Assembly: GCF_900115775.1 (NCBI RefSeq)
Contig: NZ_FOXS01000002.1
Coordinates: forward strand, 899,129-963,128
From: Hymenobacter arizonensis
Lineage (GTDB): Bacteria; Bacteroidota; Bacteroidia; Cytophagales; Hymenobacteraceae
Length of the DNA stretch: 64,000 nt
Direction: 5' to 3'
A program made the position numbers and the translations under genes. The notes under the pieces are model-generated. The model was not told the origin of the DNA, did no database searches, and saw nothing but the letters and a program-made list of their open reading frames with translations. Positions 14,806 through 23,282 of this stretch are shown here, in pieces. Each line of letters begins with the position of its first letter. The stretch's first letter is position 1.

Positions 14806-15981
14806 ATGCAAGTATCCACCGCCAGCCGCCTGGCTCACACCGGCGAATACTACTTCTCGCGCAAGCTGCGCGAACTGGCCGCGCTCAACGCCGCTGGGGC
14901 CAATATCATCAACCTGGGCATCGGCAGCCCCGATTTGCCGCCGCACCCCAGCGTCACGGCGGCCCTTAGCGCCACCGCCGCACTGCCTACCGCCCACGGA
15001 TACCAGGGCTACCAGGGCACGCCCGCTCTGCGCGGGGCCATGGCCGAGTTCTACCAGCGACACTACGGCGTAGCCCTGGACCCCAACGCGGAAATTCTGC
15101 CGCTGCTGGGCTCCAAAGAAGGCCTCATGCATGTGGCCATGACGTTCCTCGAAGCCGGCGACGCCGTGCTCATTCCCAACCCCGGCTACCCTACCTACCG
15201 CGCCGTGGCCGAAATCTGCGGGGCCGACGTACGCGAGTACGACCTGCACGCCGCCACCGGCTGGCTGCCCGACCTGGAAGTCCTGGCCCAAACCGACCTC
15301 TCCCGCGTGAAGCTCATGTTGGTAAACTACCCGCACATGCCCACTGGCACGGCCGCCGATTTGCCTTTTCTCACCCGCCTTGTGGCGTTTGCCCGCCAGC
15401 ACGAAATCTTGCTGGTGCACGATAATCCCTACGGCTTCATTCTGAACGAGACACCGCCCCTCAGCCTGCTGGCTGTGCCCGGCGCCCGCGAAGTAGCCCT
15501 GGAGCTGAATTCCCTCAGCAAGTCGCACAACCTGGCCGGCTGGCGCGTGGGCATGCTGGTAGGCCGCGCCGATTTGGTGGCCGAGGTTCTGCGCTTCAAA
15601 AGCAACATGGACTCCGGCATGTTCCTGGGGGTGCAGCAAGCCGCTGTGGCCGCGCTGAACTTAGGAGTTGAGTGGTTTGAAGAGTTAAACGCCACCTACC
15701 GCGCCCGCCGCGAGCTAGTGGTTGAGCTGCTGCGCGCCGTGGGCTGCGAGCCCGGGCCAGGCCAGGTCGGCCTGTTCATCTGGGCCGCTGTGCCCGCGGG
15801 CTTTGCCGATGGGTATGCCCTGAGTGATGCCGTGCTGGCCGATTCGCGGGTGTTTCTCACGCCGGGCGGCATCTTCGGCAGCAACGGGCTTGGCTACATC
15901 CGGGTCAGCCTATGTCAGCCGGAAGCCGTGTTGCGCGAGGCACTAGCCCGCGTGAAAGAAGGGCTCCAATTGTCATCCTGA
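14806..15981 (+). CDS. Class I/II aminotransferase (probably aromatic amino acid)
   Basis: A 391-residue PLP-dependent aminotransferase of fold type I. Substrate and cofactor motifs visible: NLGIGSPDLPP, GYQGYQGTPALRGAMAEF, NYPHMPTGTAA (normally NPPNPTG; the Asn-Tyr-Pro-His variant is common in one subgroup), DNPYGFIL, and the PLP lysine in SLSKSHNLAGWRVG near residue 240. Between pheA and tyrA it most likely transaminates phenylpyruvate and hydroxyphenylpyruvate to Phe and Tyr; an aspartate/LL-DAP-type role is the alternative. The ATG 14806 follows pheA by 4 nt. The TGA stop (15979-15981) lies inside a type A repeat, so the last residues (QLSS) are repeat-encoded. Confidence 0.9.
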   Translation: MQVSTASRLAHTGEYYFSRKLRELAALNAAGANIINLGIGSPDLPPHPSVTAALSATAALPTAHGYQGYQGTPALRGAMAEFYQRHYGVALDPNAEILPLLGSKEGLMHVAMTFLEAGDAVLIPNPGYPTYRAVAEICGADVREYDLHAATGWLPDLEVLAQTDLSRVKLMLVNYPHMPTGTAADLPFLTRLVAFARQHEILLVHDNPYGFILNETPPLSLLAVPGAREVALELNSLSKSHNLAGWRVGMLVGRADLVAEVLRFKSNMDSGMFLGVQQAAVAALNLGVEWFEELNATYRARRELVVELLRAVGCEPGPGQVGLFIWAAVPAGFADGYALSDAVLADSRVFLTPGGIFGSNGLGYIRVSLCQPEAVLREALARVKEGLQLSS

Positions 15982-16082
15982 GCTTGCGAAGGACCTTATC
16001 ACCCAAGAACAACTCGCAGTGGTCATAACCGGAGCAGGCGTGATAAGGTCCTTCGCAAGCGGACACCAGATTAAGGATGACA
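15971..16082. repeat. Palindromic repeat, type A copy 4, overlapping a gene's 3' end
   Basis: The left arm starts TGTCATCCTGAGCTTGCGAA at 15971 and supplies the aminotransferase stop codon. The right arm matches except that a 15-nt stretch replaces the TC before AGGATGACA, so it is interrupted. It lies inside the aromatic operon, between the aminotransferase gene and tyrA. Confidence 0.9.
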
Positions 16083-16114
16083 GCCAAATTAATAAAAAAA
16101 ATAGTTGCCTCATC

Positions 16115-16960
16115 ATGAACGTCACCATCATTGGCCTCGGTCTCATTGGCGGCTCTCTTGCCCTCAGCCTGCGCCAACACGGCCTGGCCCAGCGCATAGT
16201 GGGGGTCGAGCAGAGCGCCGCGCATGCGCAGCGGGCATTGGAATTAGCACTGGTCGACGAAATCGAAACTGACTTGGCTGCGGCCGTAAGCCAGGCTGAT
16301 TTGATTGTGGTAGCCGTGCCCATGGACGCCATGGTAACCGTGCTGCCGCCCGTGCTCGACGCCGTCGCGGCGCACCAAGTTGTTATCGACGTGGGCTCGA
16401 CCAAGCAGGCGCTGCTGGCCGCCGTGGCCCAGCACCCCAACCGGGGCCGTTTTGTGGCCGTGCACCCCATGGCCGGCACCGAGCACTCAGGCCCCGATGC
16501 GGCCATTGCGGGCTTGTTCGAAGGCAAAACGGTGGTGCTCTGCGACGCCGACCGCAGCGATGCCGACGCCCTGCACATAGTGGAGCAGCTGTTCCATGCG
16601 TTGCCTATGCGCCTGCTCTACCTCGACGGCGCCGACCACGATTTGCACACCGCCTACGTGTCGCACATCTCGCACATCACCTCGTTTGCCCTGGCCCTCA
16701 CCGTGCTGGAAAAAGAGAAAGAAGAGCAGCGCATCTTCGACCTGGCCAGCGGCGGTTTCGAATCCACGGTGCGCCTGGCCAAAAGCTCGCCCGCCACATG
16801 GGTGCCCATCTTCCGCCAAAACCGCTTGAATGTGCTCGACGTGCTCGACGAACATCTGCACCAGCTGCAGCACCTGCGCGACCTCCTCGCTAAAGAAGAC
16901 TATACCGGCCTCACCGAGCAAATTCAGCAAGCCAACCACATCCGAAAAATCCTTCCCTAA
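16115..16960 (+). CDS. tyrA: Prephenate dehydrogenase
   Basis: A 281-residue NAD(P)-dependent enzyme oxidising prephenate to 4-hydroxyphenylpyruvate for tyrosine. The Rossmann GxGxxGG appears at once (IIGLGLIGGSLALSL), followed by VAVPMDAM, DVGSTKQ, the substrate motif HPMAGTEHSGP, and a C-terminal helical dimerisation region with YVSHISHITSFALA (catalytic His). No ACT domain. ATG 16115 is chosen because the glycine motif starts seven residues later. Third gene of the aromatic operon, separated from its neighbours on both sides by large palindromic repeats. Confidence 0.95.
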   Translation: MNVTIIGLGLIGGSLALSLRQHGLAQRIVGVEQSAAHAQRALELALVDEIETDLAAAVSQADLIVVAVPMDAMVTVLPPVLDAVAAHQVVIDVGSTKQALLAAVAQHPNRGRFVAVHPMAGTEHSGPDAAIAGLFEGKTVVLCDADRSDADALHIVEQLFHALPMRLLYLDGADHDLHTAYVSHISHITSFALALTVLEKEKEEQRIFDLASGGFESTVRLAKSSPATWVPIFRQNRLNVLDVLDEHLHQLQHLRDLLAKEDYTGLTEQIQQANHIRKILP

Positions 16961-16966
16961 ACATCA

Positions 16967-17155
16967 AACTCCCCTCCTTTTTTAAGGAGGGGATGTTCGA
17001 GCCGCAGGCTCGGACGGGGGTGGTTGAACTCGTTGAACGATGGCCGAACGATGGTTGCTGCGATGTTCAGCCGTCGTTTGCCCATCGTTCAACGACTTCA
17101 CCACCCCAGCCGGCGCTTCGCGCCAGCGTCCCCTCCTTAAAAAAGGAGGGGAGTT
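16967..17155. repeat. Palindromic repeat, type D (nested, 189 bp)
   Basis: Outer arms 16967-16993 and 17129-17155 (AACTCCCCTCC then T6, AAGGAGGGG) are reverse complements and each is a hairpin itself. Inner arms (GGGGTGGTTGAA with CGTTGAACGATGG, and their complement around 17082-17107) add a second nested dyad. It lies between tyrA and the DAHP synthase gene inside the operon; the U-tracted arm hairpins might cause partial termination. Confidence 0.88.
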
Positions 17156-17195
17156 AATTCCTCTCCCAACTCCAAAATCAATCAGCCCAACCCAT

Positions 17196-18278
17196 ATGGT
17201 ACCCACAATGAAATCCGCGCTGTTCAACCGCCAGCCCGACGACAAGCCTTTCCTTATCTCCGGCCCGTGCTCGGCCGAAACCGAAGAGCAGGTGCTTGAT
17301 ACCTGCCAGCGTCTGGCTGCTACCGGGAAGGTGCAGGCCCTGCGCGCCGGCATTTGGAAGCCCCGCACCAAGCCCGGCATGTTCGAAGGCGTGGGCACCA
17401 AAGGCCTGCCTTGGCTGAAAAAAGCCAGCGAGCTTACCGGCCTGCCCACGGCCGTGGAAGTAGCCACGGCCAAGCATGTGGAAGACTGCCTGGCTTTCGG
17501 TATCGACATTTTGTGGGTGGGTGCCCGCACCACCGGCAACCCGTTTTCGGTGCAGGAAATTGCCAACGCCCTGCGCGGCGTCGACGTGCCGGTGCTGGTC
17601 AAGAACCCCATTCACCCCGAGCTGGAGCTGTGGGTGGGCGCCGTGGAGCGCCTCCAAAAAGCTGGCCTGACGCACGTGGGCCTCATTCACCGGGGCTTTT
17701 CGAGCTACGGCAACACCGACTTCCGCAACGCGCCCATGTGGCACCTGCCCATCGAAATGAAGCGCCGCATGCCCGAAATGCCGCTGCTCTGCGACCCCAG
17801 CCACATCTGCGGGCGGCGCGACACGCTGTTCGGCGTGGCCCAGCAAGCCCTCAACCTGGGTTTCGACGGCAACATGATTGAGTCGCACCAAAACCCCGAC
17901 GCGGCCTGGAGCGATGCCAAGCAGCAAATCACGCCCGAAGTCCTACACGACCTCATCGAAGGCCTGGTGTGGCGCCACGAAAGCACCGACAAGCGCGAGT
18001 TCCTGACTGCCCTGGCCAGCTTCCGTGAGCAAATCAACCACCTCGACGCCGAGATTATGCAGCTACTAGGCCGCCGCATGGCCGTGGCCGAGAAAATCGG
18101 GCAGTACAAGAAGGAAAATGACATCACCATCCTCCAAACCAGCCGCTGGAATGAGGTGCTGGAGCGCGCCCTGCGCCAGGGCCAGTCCGTCGGCCTCACG
18201 CCCGAGTTTGTGGAGCAATACCTGGCAGCCGTGCACCTAGAGTCCATCAACCACCAAAGCCGGGTGATGGAAGGGTAG
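17196..18278 (+). CDS. Bifunctional DAHP synthase / chorismate mutase (type II)
   Basis: About 360 residues carrying two enzymes at opposite ends of the pathway. Residues ~10-260 are a 3-deoxy-7-phosphoheptulonate synthase of the I-beta (KDO8P-like) class: SGPCSAETEEQ, RAGIWKPRTKPGMFEGVG, WVGARTTGNPF, LVKNPIHPELELW, CDPSHICGRRD. Residues ~270-358 are an AroQ chorismate mutase helix bundle (FREQINHLDAEIMQLLGRRM, AVAEKIGQYKKEN). The fusion is common in Bacteroidota and lets prephenate, made by the mutase, feed back on entry into the pathway. Start is ATG 17196 or 17208. It is the last gene of the operon, followed by a terminator at 18291. Confidence 0.95.
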   Translation: MVPTMKSALFNRQPDDKPFLISGPCSAETEEQVLDTCQRLAATGKVQALRAGIWKPRTKPGMFEGVGTKGLPWLKKASELTGLPTAVEVATAKHVEDCLAFGIDILWVGARTTGNPFSVQEIANALRGVDVPVLVKNPIHPELELWVGAVERLQKAGLTHVGLIHRGFSSYGNTDFRNAPMWHLPIEMKRRMPEMPLLCDPSHICGRRDTLFGVAQQALNLGFDGNMIESHQNPDAAWSDAKQQITPEVLHDLIEGLVWRHESTDKREFLTALASFREQINHLDAEIMQLLGRRMAVAEKIGQYKKENDITILQTSRWNEVLERALRQGQSVGLTPEFVEQYLAAVHLESINHQSRVMEG

Positions 18279-18290
18279 CAAGCCCGCACG

Positions 18291-18340
18291 CAAAAAGGCC
18301 TCGTCCTTGCCTCTGTTGAGGATGGGAGGAGGCCTTTTTG
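18291..18340 (+). terminator. Terminator of the aromatic amino acid operon
   Basis: CAAAAAGGCCTC (18291-18302) pairs with GAGGCCTTTTTG (18329-18340), with an imperfect inner stem. A/T symmetry lets it also end the convergent gene at 18362. Confidence 0.88.
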
Positions 18341-18361
18341 TGGGCGCTTGGTTGGGGCCGC

Positions 18362-19699
18362 TTAGTTGCCCATGGCCAAGTTGGTGATGCTCGTAACGGC
18401 CGGCGTGCTTTTTTTCAGGTACGCCCGGGCCTCTTTGTGGATGTCCGACTTGCGCTCAGACTTCTCGAGCACCAGCTGGTAGTAGCGCCGCGCCTCTTCT
18501 TCGTTTTTGGAAGTGGCAGCAATGCGGCCGAGGTTCACTATTGAGAACAGGTAGAAGCCGCCCTTCACCTGGCCCACCGATTCGCAGAACACCACGCAGC
18601 GGCGGTAGTAGTCCTGGGCAGCGGCGGGGTTGCGGTGCTTGTACTGCTCTACATAGCCGAGGTAGTAGGATGCGATGCGTCCGCTGAAGCCCTCGTAGCC
18701 GGGCATGCCCGCGTTCACTTTGGCCAGAATATCGCGGCTGATGCGTTCGCATTCGGTAAGCTCGCCTTGGGCAAAGCTGTTTTGGGCGTGCGCCCGCTGA
18801 AAGCAACTGTTGTTGGGGTAGTCCTTGGTCAGGCCCCGGGCCGTTTCCAGCGCAGCGGCGGGGTTGTTCTCAGTGGCGCTGCCCATGATGCGCATGCGGA
18901 AATACCGCGCTTCGGTGGCTGTGTAGAAGCCATTGGCGGCCACATTCTCGAGCTGGGCCAGGCCGGTGGCTCGGTTGCCCCGCGGAAAGAACAGCAGCAC
19001 CGGGCGCAGCAAGGGGTATTCTTCAGCAATCCAGACGGCGTAGTAGTTGAACAGGCCTTCGCCGAACACAAACTCGGGGCTCAGGCCGTTGGCCTCCCGG
19101 CTTTTCTGGAGGTAAGTGAGCGAGCGTTTGCTGCTGACGGTGGCTTTGGCCCAGTTGCGGCGCTCGGCGTTCAGGCGGGCGTCGAAACCGTAGGCGGCCG
19201 AGAGGAAGAACGCGGCTTCGTAGTTGCGGGAATCGGCTTGGTACATGGTTTCGGCTTTGGTGATGGCCGTGTCCATGTAAGCAAAGAAGAGCTTGTCGTA
19301 CTGCTTATTATAGGTGTTGCTGGGCATGATTTTCCACCACGTATTAAGCCCCAGCAGGAAATAAGCCATGGGGTGCTGCGGGTAGCGGCGGCGCAACGAG
19401 CGGAACTGCTTTTCGGCCTGGTCGAACTTGAAGTTGTAGAGGTTCTGAACCGCGCCGCCCAGCTCCAGCTGAATGTCCTGGTTCAGCAAAAGCCACTCCT
19501 TGGTGTCGACGGCTGCCGGAGCAACAAACACGTCGGCTAGGTCGACGCCGGGCATGGCCCGTAGGGTGTCGGCCAGGGAGGGAGAGGCGGGTGCGAGCTG
19601 GCCTTGCGCCTGCGCACGGGGCCCGGCAACAAATAATAAAATTGCGACCACAGCCAGATGCAGCGGACGAAAGAATCGGTACAAATGCGCCATGGGCAA
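18362..19699 (-). CDS. Secreted tetratricopeptide-type protein of unknown function
   Basis: A 445-residue protein with an N-terminal signal sequence (hydrophobic run ending GPRAQAQ near residue 31). The body is helical with TPR-like repeats: QAEKQFRSLRRRYPQHPMAYFLLGLN, the YFRMRIMG region, and a C-terminal pair (AAQDYYRRCVVFCESVGQ, EEARRYYQLVLEKSER). It probably sits in the periplasm. No enzymatic motif is visible. Homologs recur in Bacteroidota as uncharacterised proteins. Alternative start ATG 19693. A TATCTTTG box at 19816-19823 is a possible promoter with a leader of about 115 nt. Confidence 0.75.
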   Translation of the reverse strand: MPMAHLYRFFRPLHLAVVAILLFVAGPRAQAQGQLAPASPSLADTLRAMPGVDLADVFVAPAAVDTKEWLLLNQDIQLELGGAVQNLYNFKFDQAEKQFRSLRRRYPQHPMAYFLLGLNTWWKIMPSNTYNKQYDKLFFAYMDTAITKAETMYQADSRNYEAAFFLSAAYGFDARLNAERRNWAKATVSSKRSLTYLQKSREANGLSPEFVFGEGLFNYYAVWIAEEYPLLRPVLLFFPRGNRATGLAQLENVAANGFYTATEARYFRMRIMGSATENNPAAALETARGLTKDYPNNSCFQRAHAQNSFAQGELTECERISRDILAKVNAGMPGYEGFSGRIASYYLGYVEQYKHRNPAAAQDYYRRCVVFCESVGQVKGGFYLFSIVNLGRIAATSKNEEEARRYYQLVLEKSERKSDIHKEARAYLKKSTPAVTSITNLAMGN

Positions 19700-20187
19700 G
19701 AAGAAATATAATTAAAATTATAAATAAAGAATCTGGGTAGCTTGGCCCAAAAACGAGTTTATATCAATTTACTTCGTTTTAGCGCCATTTAAGGCAATCT
19801 GCATGCTTCGCCCTACAAAGATACTAAATTGAAGAATTCGAACTTAAGTTCTGGGCGCTATATAAGCAAATTACTTTGTTCCAATGGCCCCGGTGTTGCA
19901 GATAGCGCTTCGGTATTTTATCCGAAAAGTCGCGGCGAAGCAAGCTTGGATATTCCGCAGGGCAACTAGTTCTGGCCTGCTGCCAGCAGAGAAGATGGAC
20001 CAGCGCGGGCCTGTGTTCGGGTGTCTCGCTTAAGGCACTGCATCCACTAAATCCCAAGCGGGAAAAAGTGCTCACATGGTTCAGTAGGAGGGGTTTTTTT
20101 GTGAAACACTGGCATTTTTCGCCGCGTAAAAAAACTGCCTCATCAGGCGGTTTTCTTTTTGTTTAACTCTACTTAATTTTTACTGCC
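19700..20187. other. 488-bp intergenic region before hsp20
   Basis: Contains a minus-strand TATCTTTG box at 19816-19823 (exact TAnnTTTG, candidate promoter of the TPR gene) and a hairpin with U-tract at 20128-20160. The 83-codon minus-strand frame at 19824-20075 has no protein-like composition. The plus-strand stretch from about 19880 (TTACTTTG) to the hairpin could encode a small RNA, but nothing else supports it. Confidence 0.45.
20128..20160 (+). terminator. Hairpin with U-tract in the hsp20 upstream region
   Basis: AAAACTGCCT (20131-20140) pairs with AGGCGGTTTT (20145-20154), loop CATC, followed by CTTTTTG. No plus-strand gene ends here. It is either the terminator of an unseen small RNA or a 5' leader structure of hsp20, whose ATG is 33 nt downstream. 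Confidence 0.6.
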
Positions 20188-20763
20188 ATGGCTATTCAGA
20201 AGTATCAGGACTCCTTCGGCGACACGATGCCGCAGAGTTTTTCGTCCATGCTCGACCGGTTCTTCCAGGATTCAGTAGCAGGCCGGGGCCGGGTTAGCGC
20301 CTTTTCGCCTCAGGTCGATGCCTACGAGACGGAAAAAGGCTATCAAATTGAAGTGGCTTTGCCAGGTTTGAAGCGCGAAGACATTAAGGTAGATTTCCAC
20401 CAGGGCCGCCTCACCATCTCGGGCGAGCGGCACTTCAAAAATGAGCAGAACGACCGCCGCTACCACATGGTAGAAAGCTCCTACGGTTCGTTTAGCCGCT
20501 CCTTCCAACTGCCCGATACCGTGGAGCCCCGCCAGATTGAAGCCCAGTTTGAAGACGGCGTGCTGCGCGTGACCGTGCCCAAGAACGAGGAAAAAACCAT
20601 GCGCCACCAGATTCAGGTGCAGGGCGGCCAGGGCCAGCAAGCCATGAGCAGCGGCCAGATGTCGGAGCGTATGGGCCAGCAGGCCACCGATGTTCCCATG
20701 GAGCAAGGCAACGGCGACGGACAAAATGCAAGCCAGCGCGAGCCGCAGCTGTCAGCCCACTAA
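20188..20763 (+). CDS. Hsp20/alpha-crystallin family small heat shock protein
   Basis: A 191-residue small heat shock protein, an ATP-independent holdase. The alpha-crystallin domain (about residues 40-140) has VDAYETEKGYQIEVALPGL, KVDFHQGRLTISGER, and the closing GVLRVTVPKNEE; the usual I-x-I/V anchor is loose. The C-terminal 45 residues are Gln/Gly/Met-rich and low complexity, longer than in many IbpA-type proteins. The N-terminus has the SMLDRFFQDS helix. Flanked by a hairpin upstream and a strong terminator downstream, so it is monocistronic. Confidence 0.95.
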   Translation: MAIQKYQDSFGDTMPQSFSSMLDRFFQDSVAGRGRVSAFSPQVDAYETEKGYQIEVALPGLKREDIKVDFHQGRLTISGERHFKNEQNDRRYHMVESSYGSFSRSFQLPDTVEPRQIEAQFEDGVLRVTVPKNEEKTMRHQIQVQGGQGQQAMSSGQMSERMGQQATDVPMEQGNGDGQNASQREPQLSAH

Positions 20764-20824
20764 AAGGTGGGTGCAAAAGTGCCTCTGGAAAGGCTTTTGT
20801 ACCGACTTTGTACTAGTAGTATAT

Positions 20825-20861
20825 AAAAATGGCGCCCTACATTACGTAGGGCGCCATTTTT
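20825..20861. terminator. Strong bidirectional terminator between hsp20 and the M13 peptidase
   Basis: Perfect 16-bp stem (AAAAATGGCGCCCTAC) with a 5-nt loop and T-runs on both strands, placed between convergent genes. Confidence 0.93.
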
Positions 20862-20884
20862 TTACTTAAATGGGGCGAAAGAGG

Positions 20885-22987
20885 CTACCAAATTACGGCG
20901 CGCTCTGCGGCTGGCCTAATCATTTTATCGCCTTCCTTGCAACCAAAGGCCGCTTGAAACTGCGGCATGTTCATCATTGGCCCAATGGTGCGGTACTGGC
21001 CGGGCGAGTGCGGGTCAGTGGCGATTTGCTGGCGCAGGGCTTCGGGCCGGATGTTGGTACGACGCAGCTGGGCCCAGCTCAGGAAAAAGCGCTGCTCGGG
21101 CGTGAAGCCGTCGTATTTGGGGCGGGGGCTGTCGCCGTAACGCTGCTGCAGCTGCTTTTGCAGGGCACCATAGACGACGGTGAGGCCGGCGAAATCGGCC
21201 AGGTTTTCGCCCATGGTCAGCTTGCCGTTTACGTGCACCGAGTCGAGGGGCGTGAAGGCGTCGTACTGCTTGCCCACCACGTTGGCGCGCTTCGTAAACT
21301 CGGCCGCGTCGGCGGGCGTCCACCAGTCGCGCAGGTTGCCCTCAGAATCGTACTGCCGGCCTTGGTCGTCGAAGGCGTGGGTGATTTCGTGGCCCATTAC
21401 CCCACCAATGGCGCCGTAGTTGATGGCGTCGTCGGCCTTGGGGTCGAAGAAAGGGGGCTGCAGGTAGCCGGCCGGGAACACGATTTCGTTGAGCGGCGGG
21501 TTGTAGTAGGCGTTGATGGTGGGCGGCGTCATGCCCCACTCGTTGCGGTCGATGGGACCGCCGAACTTGGCCGTGCGGCGCTTGGCGTTCCACTGGCGAG
21601 CCGCCAGCACGTTTTTTAGGTAGCTCTCGCGCGTGATTTTTAGGTCGGAATAGTCCTTCCACACGTCCGGATAGCCAATTTTCACGCGTAGGGCGTTCAG
21701 CTTTTTCAGGGCTTCGGCCTTGGTTGGGTCAGTCATCCAGGTATTGGTGCGGATGTGCTCGGCCATGCTGGCCTTGATGTTGGTGACCATTTCCAGGGCC
21801 TTCGCCTTGGCTTCGGGGCTAAACGCCTGGTCGACGTACAGCTGGCCAAAGGCCTCACCCAAGGTTTGGTCGGTGGCCGCCTGGATGCGCTTCCAGCGGC
21901 TGGCCTGCTGCTTGGCCCCGGTTTGTACCTGGTTGAAGCGAAAGGCCGCATCGGCGTAAGCCGTGGGCAGGGCGCTGGCCACGGAGCGCACGAGGTGCCA
22001 GCGCATGTAGGTTTTGAGGTCGGCCAGGGGCTCGGTCTTCAGCACCGCGTTCAACTCATCAAAAAACGCCGGCTGGCCAACGATAATTTCCTGCGCTTTG
22101 CTGAGCTTCATGTCGGCCAGCAGGTTTTTGGGGTCGAGGGCCGGGTAGCGCTTTTGGGCAGCGGCCACGGTCATCTTGTTGTAGTTGGACTGCGGGTCGC
22201 GCAGCTCCACGCGGGTGCGGGAGGCCTTGGCCAAGCGGCTCTCGATGCGCTCTACCGCGGCGGCATTGCGCTGGGCCACGGCCGGCGAGTCACCAAGCAA
22301 GCCGAAAATCTCGGTCATGTAGCTCTGGTAAGCCGCTTTCACCTTCTGGGTGCGGGCATCGTCCTTGAAGTAGAAGTCGCGGTCGGGCAGGGTCAGGCCG
22401 CCCTGGTCAAATGCTACCGCGTATTGGGACGTATTTTTCTCATCGACCTGCACGCCGCCCCGGAAAAACACGCCGGTTTGCAATTCCTGCAGGCGCACAA
22501 TGGCGGCGCGCAGGGCGGCTTTGTCGCGCACTGCCGCCAGCCGGGCCAGTTCGGGCTTCAGGGGCGTGAGGCCCGCTTTTTCGATTGCCAGGGTGTCCAT
22601 GGCCGAAGCGTAGAAGTCGCCCACTTTCTGGGCGTTGCTGCCCGGAGCCGCATTGGTGTTGGCGGCGGCATCTTCCAGAATTTTGCGCAGCAAATCCTGC
22701 GTGCGGTTGCCCAGCAGGTTGCGCGGGCCCCAGCTGGAAGCGTAGCTCGGCACAGGGTTGTTGCGCAGCCAGTTGCCGCCCGAAAATTGGTAGAAGTCGT
22801 CGCAGGGATTCACCGAGCGGTCAATATCGGCCATGTCGAGGCCCACGCCGGCCGGGTCTGGGGTGGTAGCGGCAACGGGCGCAGCAGTAGCTGGTGCCGT
22901 GGCCACCGGCGCAGGTTTGGTGCCGGCGCAGCTGGCCAGGGCTAGTGTAGCAGCCGCCACCCAGGGGCGGGAACAAAGATTTTTCAT
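20885..22987 (-). CDS. M13-family (neprilysin-like) zinc metallopeptidase lipoprotein
   Basis: A 700-residue peptidase of the neprilysin/PepO family. The N-terminus is a lipoprotein signal (AATLALASCAGT, Cys near 19) followed by an Ala/Pro/Thr-rich linker. The M13_N domain starts with NPCDDFYQFSGGNWLRNNPVP. The zinc site is GHEITHAFDDQGRQYD near residues 532-545, and the third ligand lies in GENLADFAGL. The C-terminal end CKEGDKMIRPAAERAVIW keeps the CxxGxxM..P pattern. ATG 22987 is chosen because the frame to 23056 would precede the signal. A TACTTTG sequence at 23014-23020 may be its -7 box. Confidence 0.95.
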   Translation of the reverse strand: MKNLCSRPWVAAATLALASCAGTKPAPVATAPATAAPVAATTPDPAGVGLDMADIDRSVNPCDDFYQFSGGNWLRNNPVPSYASSWGPRNLLGNRTQDLLRKILEDAAANTNAAPGSNAQKVGDFYASAMDTLAIEKAGLTPLKPELARLAAVRDKAALRAAIVRLQELQTGVFFRGGVQVDEKNTSQYAVAFDQGGLTLPDRDFYFKDDARTQKVKAAYQSYMTEIFGLLGDSPAVAQRNAAAVERIESRLAKASRTRVELRDPQSNYNKMTVAAAQKRYPALDPKNLLADMKLSKAQEIIVGQPAFFDELNAVLKTEPLADLKTYMRWHLVRSVASALPTAYADAAFRFNQVQTGAKQQASRWKRIQAATDQTLGEAFGQLYVDQAFSPEAKAKALEMVTNIKASMAEHIRTNTWMTDPTKAEALKKLNALRVKIGYPDVWKDYSDLKITRESYLKNVLAARQWNAKRRTAKFGGPIDRNEWGMTPPTINAYYNPPLNEIVFPAGYLQPPFFDPKADDAINYGAIGGVMGHEITHAFDDQGRQYDSEGNLRDWWTPADAAEFTKRANVVGKQYDAFTPLDSVHVNGKLTMGENLADFAGLTVVYGALQKQLQQRYGDSPRPKYDGFTPEQRFFLSWAQLRRTNIRPEALRQQIATDPHSPGQYRTIGPMMNMPQFQAAFGCKEGDKMIRPAAERAVIW

Positions 22988-23061
22988 GGAAGCGGGAGGG
23001 AATTTAGCGAGTGCAAAGTAGCTAAAAGACCGGTTCCCAAATTTAAAAACAGTCACTTATT

Positions 23062-23163
23062 GAACGTCATGTCGAGCGCAGCCGAGACATCTCGCTCGCG
23101 TCATTAAACGATTATAATTACTACTGCACGCGAGATGTCTCGGCTGCGCTCGACATGACGTTC
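23062..23163. repeat. Palindromic repeat, type B copy 1 (perfect 33-bp arms)
   Basis: Arms 23062-23094 and 23131-23163 are perfect reverse complements (GAACGTCATGTCGAGCGCAG then CCGAGACATCTCG) around a 36-nt AT-rich centre. Lies between two minus-strand genes. A second copy is at 63161. Confidence 0.95.
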
Positions 23164-23282
23164 TTTTTATTCGGGAACAAGTTTAAAGACTGCAGCCCGG
23201 CTTGGTAGCTGCATTGCTGCGCTCCAGAAGCATTTCATCGCCCGGTGCCTTTGGACCCACCCACTAGCTTATGCGCCACTCG

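Noticed and set aside
19824-20075. 83-codon minus-strand frame in the hsp20 upstream region
   Set aside because: No protein-like pattern, and neighbouring structure suggests non-coding DNA.
22100-22945. Long plus-strand frame across the M13 peptidase gene
   Set aside because: Antisense shadow of a complete, motif-bearing peptidase gene.
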